Source: Saposhnikovia divaricata
Taxonomy: Eukaryota > Streptophyta > Magnoliopsida > Apiales > Apiaceae
NCBI GenBank assembly: GCA_036435485.1
Contig: CM071600.1
Coordinates: forward strand, 118,288,046-118,352,045
DNA length: 64,000 bases
Reading direction: 5' to 3'
The notes beneath the pieces are model-generated. The model made no database searches. It was not told the origin of the DNA and saw only the letters and a program-made list of their open reading frames with translations. Below, in pieces: positions 11,345-22,110 of the stretch (the first letter of the stretch is position 1; each line of letters opens with the position of its first letter). The translations under genes were made by a program, and so were the position numbers.

Positions 11345-12060
11345 GTTGCCATCTTTCCTTTGGCTCCAGTTTGAATAGCTCTTTTTTGAAAAAGTTCAAG
11401 TTCATATGACTTAAGTACACCATAAAGAGTCTCAAGAGAGACATCATTCAAGTTTCTCCCTTTTCTAATAGCAGTGATTTTATGCTCAAGGTGCTCAGGA
11501 AGAGTGAGCAGAAACTTGACATTAATCTCCTTTTTGTCATAGAACTTTCCATGAATTTGTAACTCAGCTATTAGCTTACTGAATCTTTCAAACATGTGAG
11601 TGAGCTCTTCGCCAGGCTTGGCCATAAAAGCTTCATATTGTGATACAAGAATTTGTTTTTGGTTTTCTCTGACCTCTTCACTTCCTTCACACAGTAACTC
11701 TATCTTGTTCCACATCTCTTTAGCAGATGAGCATCCCATAACATTTCCACACATGGCTTTGTCCAATGTGAGAGAGTCAAGGATGATGAGTTGTAAGTTG
11801 TCATCCAAAGCTACCTTTTCTTTCTCAGACTCTGTGTACTCTGAGGGTCTCTTAGCAACCCAGTGAGCTGGACTTACTTCACCATTCACAGTGTCAGCAG
11901 CTACTTCTTTCTTAGGAATTAAGGGGCCATTCTCAAGAATTCCCAAGTACAGTGGATGTGCAGCTTTGATAAGTAACAAGATTTTTCTTTTCCAAAAATT
12001 GTAGTTCTCTTTATCAAATATTGGAATCTTGATACTATTTGATTTCTGTATACTCATCAT
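11326..12060 (-). pseudogene. gag: E1 gag, N-terminal capsid part
   Basis: A 244-residue frame begins MMSIQKSNSIKIPIFDKENY, the usual start of Sirevirus/Tork Gag, which forms the cytoplasmic virus-like particle around element RNA. The UBN2-type capsid region follows with its conserved 'SAKEMWNKIELLCEGSEEVR' and 'MFERFSKLIAELQIHG' segments. The start is chosen because it lies just after the PBS. The frame shifts near 11340 into the next segment, so the hinge and nucleocapsid part is read in another phase. Identification as Gag is secure; the gene is broken. Confidence 0.88.
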
Positions 12061-12088
12061 GATCTCATATTAGTATATCAATTTGTTG

Positions 12089-12100
12089 CTTTGATACCAG
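12089..12100 (-). other. E1 primer-binding site (initiator Met tRNA type)
   Basis: Minus strand reads TGGTATCAAAGC immediately inside the LTR, one base different from the usual plant copia site TGGTATCAGAGC. It is followed by a leader of only about 28 nt before the gag start codon. Confidence 0.85.
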
Positions 12101-12101
12101 T

Positions 12102-13167
12102 TGTTGGTCCCGGAGTATTGCAGAAGTGGGGGTTGAATGCAATACTGATAAATTCAAATCTTTACTTCAACAACAATAATAAAGATTTTAATCTATCAGT
12201 ATATGAAATGCAAACACAAGTGATAGCTCAAGATATTCTCAAAAAATAAATGTTTTATTTATTTTGCAAAGTGTTGCTACAACCTTGAGAAAAAGTGTTT
12301 TCTCAAGCTTCGGATTCTTGAGTGATTACAATGAATTCAATTCAAGAACTTACTTAGAAAGAAATGAGAGACGATTCTCTATGTAGGCTAATTTTCTCTA
12401 ACTTCTCTATCGTATGGGTTGTGGAGCTGCTGTCATTTTCAAGTGGCAGCTCCTTACAATTTGCACACCCATGTGGCTTTCCTAAATTTCTATACAAACT
12501 GGGTTATCATAAAATGTAAAACGACCTAGATTCTTTCTAATTCAAGCTCATACAATTCTAGTAGATGTAGATTTATCATACTCTTTGAATTGACGAGCTT
12601 TATCTTGTGATCTCTCAAGCTTCAGTCGTAGTATGCAGGTCTGCTACAATCTTTGACAAGTTGCAGCAAATCTGTTTCTTGAACATCTAAACTGTCACGG
12701 GTTTGACTGAGATAAATCCCCAATTCAAATAATTCAATGAGATAGTAACCTTAACCGCCAAGTCTTCTATCAAGAGAATATTCCTTGGTTGACAGTATGA
12801 GTCCCCGCCAATGTTGCTGTCGGGATTTCAGACTTGCTGTCAAGTTGTGAAAATGTTGCTGTCTCATGCTTCCGCCAATGTTGCTGTCAGATTGAGTCTG
12901 TTATCGTGACTTGCAACATGCTGTCTTCTTGTAACCTTACTGTCAATGCTATGACAGTAACATTTATTCTTGATGTCGAACTGATGCAATCTTGAGGCTT
13001 GAACAATTGAATGAACTTCTTCCAAGATACATACTTATTAAATTACAACAACTATATTGGTCACAAGAACACACTCTGGCTGTGACAGTATGTTCTACTT
13101 AGTGAAAAACTAAGTACAGGGAAATCTAGTTAAGTTGTCTATATGCTATCACCCATAAATCCTAACA
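12102..13167 (-). repeat. E1 5' LTR (1066 bp)
   Basis: On the minus strand the LTR opens TGTTAGGATT at 13167 and ends CCAACA at 12102, next to a primer-binding site. Its 3' part carries the C-rich block ATTCAACCCCCACTTCTGC near 12117-12140, a form shared with the E2 and E3 LTRs and typical of Sirevirus LTR ends. The stretch 12785-12965 is packed with CTGTC/GACAG words, including a repeated CCGCCAATGTTGCTGTC. Only one LTR is in the window, so age cannot be estimated. Confidence 0.85.
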
Positions 13168-14627
13168 GGATTTTACAAAATTCGGACTAGACAGGACCCG
13201 TTGTCATCCCTACCCATAAAATAAGACATTTGAAAATGTGTATCACCTATCTTTTTTCTCTTTGACCAACGTGTTATAATAGAAAATTATACACAAAACT
13301 AAAATCAAATGTATAATATATAAACACCTAATCACATTATTATATATGTGTCCTTGAAATTTAATTATCGGGTTAAAAACACGAATTTCATTTTCCTTTA
13401 ACAGTGAGTTTATTTTCCCGACATAAATTTGAAGAAAGTGCTTACGTAAACTTGGAAAATCGTTTGTGTTGTGTACATTCATGCAGTGTGTTTTTAGGGT
13501 CTTGCACGAAAATGACATGAAATTTTTTCGTGTACCCATAATCCAAACACAAAATGATACTAAACTACCAGAATTTACGAAAATTATACACTAAAAGAAA
13601 TAACATGACAATTACATGAAATGTTACTCTCTGTCCAAGTTATCTAAATATATTACTATATAACTGAAAACAACATTGAGATGCTACAAAATAAAACTAA
13701 GAGTAGAGTACATAAAATGAAGCCCTCATTTTTTTTATATATTTTCTTAATTTTGTTTATTGTTAATAAGTACCTATGTTCGTTTAGAATCTATCTAGCA
13801 TTTATATTTTTATATTATGAAGTATGGGTAACAAATTAGTGTATATTCAAGCTAATTTATTAGTAGACAATTAGATAATGGCTAGAGGGCACGACATGTG
13901 ACTTGATATTTAAAAATAATTTTGATGAAATCGTATTGCTAATCATCAATTTTATAACTGGATTATGAGATTGAATTTTTATCTGTGTTCAAATAAAATA
14001 AAATTATCACACATGATGGAATCCCATAAAAATTAATGGGGTGGGGAGCGTGATTTTTTTCCCGTTTATTAGGACATGATTTGCTATTTAAATATTGGTA
14101 CCTTGCTACTTTTTATGCGAATGTTTCCGTGTTAGTTGAGTTATTACCATAATTAGCTTAATTCCGTAAATATATAGTTGTTATTTAATAAATTGAAAAT
14201 AAATTATATGAGAAATTTATTATCGAATATTTTTTGATTAAAAGTATATATAATATATAAGCATGTTAAATTAAATAATTATTATTTTTTAATTAGAATT
14301 GTTAACTAACTACAGTTAGTAAAGTGGGTATAGAAAAATAAATAAGAAAAACTTTTAATATGATATGAGTGGTCTAAAATTTAGGAATGGAATCTGATTG
14401 GTCCTAAAATAATTCCTCATTTTGATTGGTTAACCGCATGGTGTGGTAGACTCAGGCAACTTTTTCTGGACTTTTATCCCACTTTCTTGCTTTTTAATGA
14501 TAAAATTTTGCCTGCAATTTCTCTCTCAATTCATAGAAAATTTCTTAACATAGTATCCATGTACCCACTTATGGTTCAGCTATCTACACATACTTGTGCT
14601 TATAACCCTTCTTTTATGTTTGTACAG
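13168..14627. other. AT-rich intergenic DNA
   Basis: No recognisable gene. A minus-strand 98-codon frame at 13243-13539 ends in a hydrophobic helix (IIHLILVLCIIFYY) but resembles no family I know. The sequence just before 14628 ends TTTGTACAG, which fits an intron 3' splice site of the next gene fragment. Confidence 0.5.
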
Positions 14628-15514
14628 GACTAATGTTTTTGGTTCTGACACCTTCTTATGTCTAACAGAGGAGCATGTCTTATGGTCAAGTGGTTCAACT
14701 CAATTTTTCTTAAACATCGATCGTCCAACCATTTTAGCATTGCGTACTAATTCAAATACGAAAGACGATTCAGTTCCAGAGATTGTTCCACTTCTTCAAA
14801 GCAAAAATCAAGCTATAGTAGAGGATATTGAAAAGATTACAATACAACAGTTATTTGATGTTGAATTGCTTGTGGGCAAAGCTGTAAGTTACGCATATCG
14901 TTTTATTTATAATCTCACACAAACAATAATTTATAATAACCCATTGTATCATCACTAGAGCTTTATTTTTACTAATTCTACCCTATAGGCTATTGGATTC
15001 TTCACAGAAGCAGTTGTGCTTGGAATAGCACCACACAACGATTGGTACTACATGGCATGCAGAAAGTGCAGCACAAAAGTCAACGAAGTGCAAGAGTGCA
15101 AAAACCCGAAATGCACAAAGACTATAGCACCACCAATTCCTAGATATAGAGTAACAATAGAAGTTGAGGACACAACATCAGTTACAACTTTTGTTCTTTT
15201 CGATAGGTATGTCATGAAAATGATCAATGTCTCGGCGCAGCACATACTCAACAATGATCAGGTACATGCTCATGTTTGCATTCTTTTATCCTTTAGATGG
15301 ATCCCCTTTTTTGAGTTTTAATTAACTGTGCCAAAATATTCCTCAAGCAGAATGCAAGCAACGAGATGATTCCACCAGTTCTTAATAACATGCTGGGAAA
15401 AAGATATATGTTCAAGCTGAAATAAGTTACAATAAAGTTAACAAAGGAGAAGAATTCACGGTAACTCAAGTAGAAGAAGTAAAAGCTACAAACTTCAACA
15501 ATGCACAACCTTAG
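14628..15514 (+). pseudogene. Replication protein A 70 kDa-like C-terminal gene fragment
   Basis: Three exon-like blocks with GT-AG borders: 14628-14883, 14989-15261 and 15351-15514. The central block has the RPA1 C-terminal OB-fold zinc ribbon, WYYMACRKCSTKVNEVQECK then NPKCTK (CX2C...CX2C), followed by PRYRVTIEVEDTTSVTTFVLFD, typical of the Rep_fac-A_C domain of plant RPA70-like proteins that bind single-stranded DNA. Upstream exons are absent. The last exon needs a one-base frame change near 15422 to read on (GEEFTVTQVEEVK) to the stop at 15514. Likely a truncated gene or pseudogene; RPA-like genes are also carried by plant Helitrons, but no Helitron ends were found. Confidence 0.65.
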
Positions 15515-16137
15515 CCTGTCAACTTAGACAACCAGGTGGCACATGATAATGGGCAAAACTCCAAAAATCATTTAGAGAATAAATGAAAGCCACAAGAAGA
15601 TAAAAATGGAGATTCACAACCACCACCATCATTTGTTGCAAAGGATCCGGTTGGTAAGCAACCTTGAAACAAATGTCTAAAGTAACAGCTGCGATTGCGT
15701 ATAAGTTATCCCATAACTATTATCAGTGATGGTATTATTTATTAGTAGTTTTAATAGAATTTGATATTAGGATAGAAATAAGAACAATGTATACCAACAG
15801 ATGTTTGGTATATGTTCCATATATTGAAACATAGACAATGGTTTATTTTTAATTTCAAAAGCACTTCTCAGTTAAGGTATTTTGCATCTGGTCATTCTTA
15901 TTACCAAGGTATTTCTGATTGTATGAATATTAAGTTTACAAAAAACTGATCATGTCTATATTTTTCATTGTGTAATATATTATACATAACCTAACAAGAC
16001 CGGTTTCCTGCTTCTGCACTTGCTTTTATGCCTTCACGAAACTCCTGGTTAGGTAAAAATCAATTTACTGGTTAATCAAAGCTTTGCCAGACTATTCTTT
16101 CATCATTTCCCTACAAAACTAGATTTCCAGAGTCCTG
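15515..16137. other. AT-rich DNA between the RPA fragment and element B
   Basis: No gene, RNA or repeat recognised. The last five bases, TCCTG (16133-16137), are the left copy of element B's target duplication. Confidence 0.5.
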
Positions 16138-16410
16138 TATTGGTTAATATAACCTGACAAATAAGCATAACAGAATGAAGCCACGTAGATAACGAACTCA
16201 ACGACTCAATGATCTCGTGTACAGGCTGGCAGTAGTAGTTAACATTGCTTGTAACATTTCTGTATATAATGAGATAGATGCAGATAGAATTAGTTAGTTT
16301 TGTAACAATGATAGAGTTAGTTACTTAACTCATTCCCTATGTAAATCTCTCTGCAACATTGTTCACTTTCATGAATGAAGTTTCATCTTATCATTTAGAT
16401 AAAAATTACA
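16138..16410 (+). repeat. Element B 5' LTR (273 bp)
   Basis: Begins TATTGGTTAATATAACCTGA and ends AAAAATTACA directly before the PBS. Differs from the 3' LTR at about eight positions. Confidence 0.92.
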
Positions 16411-16900
16411 TGGTATCAGAGCTTGCAAAGCTTATTTTAATGGCAATCTGAAGTTGTTTGTCATTTCCGATCATCTCTTTCACGGTGTTTTTCAAGTCAT
16501 CTTTTCGAGGTGTTTTCTGATCCTTTTCTTTTGAAATCGATACATAACTTGTGTAGTTTGATCGATTAAACAGAGTGATTTGTTTTGATTGAGCGATTTA
16601 TCTCTTTTCTGAGCAATTTGTGCTTGAATCTTGTTAATTCATTGAAGAACAATCTGATTTCCTGTTACATATCTGATTCATGAAGATGAATATGTCTATT
16701 CGATCTTGTCTATTCGATCTTTTTGATTTCCTGTTTGAGATTTGTTGAAATAATCTCCTGAGTAGTTACATTGATCAAACAATCCTTAATTTCTGTTATT
16801 GATCTTTCGATCTCTCTCTCGATATTCGATCTCTCTGCGATATTCGATCTCTCTGCGATATCTCTCGCAACTTACTTTTGTCAAGAATATTAGTCAATTC
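16411..16900 (+). other. Element B primer-binding site and leader
   Basis: TGGTATCAGAGC at 16411-16422 matches the initiator Met tRNA 3' end. The 480-nt leader before the gag ATG has a short tandem repeat of GATATTCGATCTCTCTGC at about 16822-16866. Confidence 0.85.
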
Positions 16901-17900
16901 ATGGCTGGTTCTTCAGCTAATCAACGTAATTCAACTAATCAAGATCCATCAAATCAAGATCCTTCTAGTGTATATTACATCCATCCTTCAGATTCTTGTA
17001 CTAATCAACTTGTTTCTGTTAAGTTCAATGGAGAAGGTTTTAATAACTGGAAACGAAGTATGATGTTAGTTCTATCAGCAAAGAACAAGTTAGGGTTTGT
17101 GAATGGTTCTATAATTTTTCCTGCTGCTACTTCTGTTGAGTATAAGGCATGGCAACGATGTAATGACTTAGTTACTTCTTGGATTTTGTTTAACTTGGAT
17201 GAGAACATTGCTAGGAGTGTTCTGTTCTTGAAGACAGCTAGAGAGATATGGAGAGATTTAGAGGACAGATTTGGATATGCTTCCATGGCACAGCTCTCTT
17301 CTTTGGAACAACAATTGGCTGATATTCATCAAGGCCAGCTTAGTGATTCTGAGTTTTACACCAAACTCAAAACAATATGGGACAGTTTGGATGATGATAA
17401 TCCTCTACCAATTTGTACTTGTCAGAACTGTACTTGTAATTTGTCAAGTAGGATTCAGAAAATGCAACAAGAGCAAAGAGTTCTCCAGTTTTTAATGAAA
17501 TTGAATGAAAATTTTTCTGCTGTCAGAGGAAACATACTAATGATGACACCAATCCTGATTGTGACACAAGCTTATCGATTGATAGCCCAAGAGGAAAATC
17601 ATAAAGAGTTTTCACAATAGACAAATCATACTGATGATGTTGCTATTGTTGTAGATAGAAGAAGGTTTAATTCTGGCTCTAATAACTACTATGGATCCAA
17701 ATTTCAGCAGCAGAATTCTAGCAACTCTCAGAATCATAACTCTCAGACTCAGAATCTTCAGAATCAGAATAACTATGCTAAGAAACCAGGGAATTCTTAT
17801 TATTGCACTCATTGCAAGATGAATGGTCACAGTGTTGATGGATGTTTTAGAATTCATGGGTTTCCACCTGGTTTCAAGAGCAACAGAGATAGAAAGTTTG
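16901..17900 (+). pseudogene. gag: Element B gag
   Basis: ATG at 16901 opens MAGSSANQRNSTNQDPSNQD; an upstream in-phase extension from 16799 is leader sequence. The capsid region has VKFNGEGFNNWKRSMMLVLS and WRDLEDRFGYASMAQ, the usual UBN2_3 features. A TAG at 17618-17620 interrupts the frame, after which the same phase continues through an Asn/Gln-rich segment to the zinc knuckle CTHCKMNGHSVDGC near 17805-17846. Gag would build the particle and bind RNA. One nonsense codon truncates it. Confidence 0.87.
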
Positions 17901-19372
17901 CAGCATTTTCTTCTTCTACCCCTGAAACAACTAATGAGCATAATGATAATAATGCACCTGCTTCACCTGCTTCATCTGCCTCTAATATCTCAGTTGAACA
18001 ATATAATCACCTGATTGAGCTACTTGGTAAACAACAGTTTGTTGATAAAGAACAAGATACCAACACTGGACATGCTTTACTTGCAGGTAAAGTATGCTTA
18101 ATGTCTTCATTTACAAAGGATTGGTTCTTAGACAGTGGAGCAACCGATCACATTAGTCCTTACTCAGATGATTTTGCTACTATTACTCCAGTCACTGAGG
18201 CAAACAATCATACTACAATACCAGATGGCAGTCAAATTAAAGTCACACATATTGGGATAGTGATTTTAAATGATAAAATCACTCTTTTGAATGTTCTTCT
18301 TGTTCCAGCATTTCATTATAGGTTTTTATCAATTCATAAACTTTGTGAAGATATGAACTCTAACATAGCTTTTTCTGCTAATCAATGTTATCTCCAAGAC
18401 CTCTCTCAGAAGCAACCGGCAATGCTTCTTGGTGAATTACACAATGGTCTTTACACTGTCAAGCCTCAAACTGTTGTTTCAGACATTCGATTTTTCAAAA
18501 CTTCAGCTGCTTTTCTTAGCATTTCAGAAGACTGCAAACTTTGGCATCTTCGACTAGGCCATGTTCCCTTTTCTCAATTGAAGCTACTCAAGTCTTCTTG
18601 TCAACTCAAAGATGGGGATACTAATATACAAGACTCATTTTGCCAAATATGTCCCAAAGCAAAGAAAACTAGAAATTCATTTCATGTTAGTAGCATTAAG
18701 ACTACTTCTATTCTCGAATTGCTACATGTAGATGTATGGGGACCTTACAAGGTCAAGAACCATAATCAATGTACTCAATTTGTTACTATTGTAGATGATT
18801 ACAGACGTTACACTTGGGTGCATTTGATAAAATACAAATCTGATGTTGCTTCTGTTATTACTTCATTCATTCTATATGCTGAAAACAGTTTTCTCAACCT
18901 ATTTTATGCATACGATCTGACAATGCTAAAGAGTTTACAGAAGGATCATTGAAATTGTTTCTACAATCCAAGGGTATTATTCACCAAACAAGTTGTAGCT
19001 ATACTCCCCAGCAAAACGGGGTTGTGGAGAGAAAGCATCGTCACTTACTTGAAATAGCTCGAGCTCTCCAGTTTCAATCCAACTTACCAGCACATTTCTG
19101 GGGTGAGACTATCTTATGTGCAACCTTTCTGATAAATCGGATGCCACTTAAGAGTATTAATTACCTTACTCCATATTTTAAACTTCATAATTCTGAACCT
19201 GTTTTGGAGAATCTACGAGTTTTTGGCTGCTTGTGCTATGTGTCAACCATTAAGCCTCATAGAAGTAAATTTTCACCACGGGCTAAACCATGTATTTTCA
19301 TAGGTTACCCTGCTCATCAAAAGGCTTACAAGGTATTAGATTTACAATCCTCTGAAATCTTAATACTCGGGA
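17901..19372 (+). pseudogene. pol: Element B protease and integrase
   Basis: The protease motif WFLDSGATDHIS (near 18120) keeps its D-S-G. The pre-integrase zinc region reads LWHLRLGHVPF ... CQICPKAKK. The integrase core has LLHVDVWGPY and VDDYRRYTWVHL. A frameshift near 18895 moves to frame 18949-19372, which carries the second catalytic region (RSDNAKEF) across the shift and then PQQNGVVERKHRHLLE. The C-terminal part VFGCLCYVSTIKPHRSKF is intact until another frame change at about 19365. Non-functional because of the two shifts. Confidence 0.87.
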
Positions 19373-21398
19373 TGTTACTTTCTATGAGCATCATTTTCCA
19401 TATCACATTATATCTCATCATTTTAATTCCAAACAAAATTTTCTTTCTTCTAATTTTCTTCCTACTTTTACTACTTTTTCATCTACTTCACAGTTTGATG
19501 ATGATGATATTTCTAAGTCTACACAGTCCACTATTTCATTACCAGTTACTAATTCCAATCTTTCTACTACTGATACAACAATTTCATCTCCTTCATCCTC
19601 TTCTACTAATGATACTACCAATGATAATCATTCTGAGATATCTAATTCTGATTTTTCTCTACGACAATCTACAAGAATTAAGAAAGCTCCATCATATCTT
19701 AATTCTTATCATTGTCATCTTGCCTCTTTACATAAACCTCCTAGTTGGTGTAATCTTGTTAGTTATAACACCATGCCAGATTCTCATAAGGCTTTCCTTG
19801 TTCATCATGACTCTCTTGTCGAACCTACAAGCTATAGAGAGGCTGCTTCTCAACCTTTGTGGGTTGCAGCCATGGACAAAGAAATTCAAGCACTTAATGA
19901 CAACCACACTTGGGACTTAGTTGATTTACCTCCTGGTAAGAAATCTATCGAATGCAAGTGGGTTTATAAAACCAAAGTAAATGCAGATGGTACTCTTGAG
20001 CGTTGTAAAGCTCGTTTAGTTGCAAAAGGGTTCACCCAGCAACATGGAATTGATTACGACGAGACATTCTCCCCTGTCATAAAAATGAGTTCAGTTCGTT
20101 GTTTAATAGCTCTTGCAGCTAGTTGAAAATGGCCATTATTTCAGCTAGACGTTGACAACGCTTTTCTCCATGGTGATCTTAGTGAAGAAGTCTACATGAA
20201 AGTTCCTCCTGGAATTCCTCATAAACCTAATCAAGTATGCAGACTTCGTAAATCTCTTTATGGCCTCAAACAAGCTTCTCGTAAGTGGTTTGAAAAATTA
20301 GCCAGTGAATTAATTTCTCTTGGTTATACTCAGCCTAAAAATGACTATAGTATGTTCATTAAAAAATGTTCTACTACTATCACTGTTGTTGCTGTTTACG
20401 TAGACGATATTATAGTCACTGGTGACAATTCTCTGGAAATTGAAGATTTTAAATCCCATTTACACAATGTATTCAGTATCAAGGATTTAGGCATTCTTCA
20501 TTATTTCCTTGGCATAGAGGTTGGGTATGTAACTGAAGGGATACTGCTCAGTCAACGAAAGTTTACCAATGACATTCTAAAAGCTTGTGATTTTGATCTC
20601 TCGAAACCAGCTGTCACTCCATTGCCTTTACATCTAAAGCTATCAATTGACACAGGTGCCGTTTATCAACATCCAGACCATTATCGTTCTCTTGTTGGTA
20701 AGCTTAACTACCTCACTAACACACGACCTGATTTATCCTATGCTATCCAAACACTGAGTTAGTATATGCAGAAACCACGACAGCCTCATTTTGATGCTTT
20801 ATGTCATACAATTCGTTATGTTGCTCATTCTATTGGTCAAGGCATATTATTAAAAGCTGCAGATTCTCTCACACTTCAAGCATTTTCTGACTCTGACTGG
20901 GCCTCCTGTGTTGATACTCGACGATCAATTACTGGCTATATTATGCTCTTTGGTCAGTCACCTGTTTCATGGAAATCCAAGAAACAATCTACTGTTTCAC
21001 GATCATCTGCAGAGGCAGAATACCGTGCCATGGCTTCTGCTGCTTCCGAGGTTACTTGGTTGGTCAGATTATTAGAAGAACTCGGTGTTACAAATCTCAA
21101 ACCAATCACTCTTCATTGTGATAACCAGTCTGCCATACACATTGCCAGGAATCCCGTTTTTCACGAACGCACCAAGCACATTGAGCTTGATTGCCATTTC
21201 ACCCGTGATAAAGTCCTTGAAGGTCTTTTACAGCTTTCTTATTTACCTACTCAACATCAACTGGCAGATATCCTCACGAAAATAATGCCATCTCCTCAGT
21301 TTAAAGATTTATTATCCAAGCTGGGAATGCCTCAGAACTCAGTACCTATTTCTTCACCATCTCCCAGCTTGAGGGGGGTATTGGTTAATATAACCTGA
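19373..21398 (+). pseudogene. pol: Element B spacer, reverse transcriptase and RNase H
   Basis: After a Ser/Thr-rich spacer the RT frame runs through MDKEIQALNDNHTWDLVDLP, KARLVAKGFTQQHGIDYDET, FQLDVDNAFLHGDL and the catalytic YVDDIIVTGD (20398-20427). RNase H has FSDSDWASCVDTRRS and SSAEAEYRAMA, ending HQLADILTKIMP. A TGA at about 20124 and a TAG at about 20761 interrupt RT. The last stop is at 21396-21398, inside the 3' LTR start, with the polypurine tract GAGGGGGG at 21371-21378. Confidence 0.9.
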
Positions 21399-21651
21399 CA
21401 AATAAGCATAACAGAATGATGCCACGTAGATAACGAACTCAACGACTCAATGATCTCGTGTACAGGCTGGCAGTAGTTGTTAACATTGCTTGCAACATTT
21501 CTATATATAATGAGATAGATGCGGATAGAATTAGTTAGTTTTGTAACAATGATAGAGTTAGTTACTTAACTCATTCCCTCTATAAATCTCTCTGCAACAT
21601 TGTTTACTTTCATGAATGAAGTTTCATCTTATCATTTAGATAAAAATTACA
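21379..21651 (+). repeat. Element B 3' LTR (273 bp)
   Basis: Same start and end as the 5' LTR, preceded by the polypurine tract GCTTGAGGGGGG and followed by the target duplication TCCTG (21652-21656). Confidence 0.92.
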
Positions 21652-21790
21652 TCCTGCAATACCAGGGCAGATACGCTTTTATTAGCAAGAGCTACATATC
21701 ATAAAATAAATCCCTCTGATTGCAAGATAACATTTCCATCATCATTAAGCAAAAAATTATCAGTATCTTTAAGTGGAATATCTCTATTTG

Positions 21791-21920
21791 GGGTCTCAAG
21801 GAAGCTAAAGAGTTTGTGGAGAAGATTCCTGCAGTGCTTGAGAAGGGTGTGTCTAAAAAAGAAGGAAAACAGATAATTGAGAAGATGGAAGCTCTTGGTG
21901 CCAAAGTTGTCATGGAGTGA
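21791..21920 (+). pseudogene. L7/L12-type ribosomal protein, C-terminal half
   Basis: Plus-strand frame reading GLKEAKEFVEKIPAVLEKGV then SKKEGKQIIEKMEALGAKVV and a stop. This is the conserved C-terminal domain of bacterial-type L7/L12, the stalk protein of mitochondrial or plastid ribosomes that recruits translation factors. The preceding residues in phase are unrelated AT-rich sequence. It sits 139 bases from element B's 3' LTR and faces the N-terminal half on the other strand, so the original gene was rearranged. Confidence 0.75.
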
Positions 21921-21944
21921 CCTACAAACTAACCACAGGTATAT

Positions 21945-22110
21945 GTTCGGCTTTTCAGCACCACGTTTCGTCACACCGATGATCGGAGTTTCCTTCATAC
22001 CCATCTTCTTCATTATAATCTGACCCAACTTTGCAACTTCCACCAATGTAAGTCCTGTTATTTCATCAACAAGCCTCCACACACGTTCCGTAGGAGGACT
22101 CCGATGCTAT
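21945..22110 (-). pseudogene. L7/L12-type ribosomal protein, N-terminal half (opposite strand)
   Basis: Minus-strand frame reading PPTERVWRLVDEITGLTLVE then VAKLGQIIMKKMGMKETPII. This matches the N-terminal dimerisation domain of mitochondrial L7/L12 proteins. It runs toward the plus-strand C-terminal half 25 bases away, so the two halves are convergent and cannot form one mRNA. The continuing minus-strand frame to 21699 is the antisense of the C-terminal half and not real coding sequence. Confidence 0.7.

Larger units (their letters stand above)
1..13167 (-). mobile_element. E1: Sirevirus-like Ty1/copia retrotransposon (5' LTR to env-like ORF; 3' LTR outside window)
   Basis: Read on the minus strand the order is 5' LTR (13167 to 12102), PBS, gag, protease, integrase, reverse transcriptase, RNase H, a small ORF and a long env-like ORF that continues past the left edge. 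PR-IN-RT-RH order defines Ty1/copia. The RT/RH sequence and an extra ORF of more than 1 kb downstream of pol are known features of the SIRE/Maximus (Sirevirus) lineage. The reading frame is broken by many stops and several frameshifts, so this copy cannot encode a full polyprotein. The 5-bp flank at 13168-13172 (GGATT) is the expected target duplication; its partner lies outside the window. Confidence 0.9.
16138..21651 (+). mobile_element. B: Ale/Retrofit-like Ty1/copia element, 5514 bp, near-complete but decayed
   Basis: Two 273-bp LTRs flank a single gag-pol region on the plus strand, with TCCTG duplicated at 16133-16137 and 21652-21656. Short LTRs, a single polyprotein and a Gag knuckle of the form CTHCKMNGHSVDGC with a following IHGFP are characteristic of the Ale/Retrofit lineage. 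About eight LTR mismatches by eye (roughly 3%) point to an insertion on the order of a million years old under usual plant rates. Stops and frameshifts interrupt gag, integrase, the spacer and RT. Confidence 0.93.

Noticed and set aside
13243..13539. 98-codon minus-strand frame with a hydrophobic C-terminus
   Set aside because: AT-rich, no recognisable family, no splice or promoter context; probably chance.
21699..22082. 127-codon minus-strand frame taken as one gene
   Set aside because: Only its first part is L7/L12; the rest is antisense of the plus-strand L7/L12 half.
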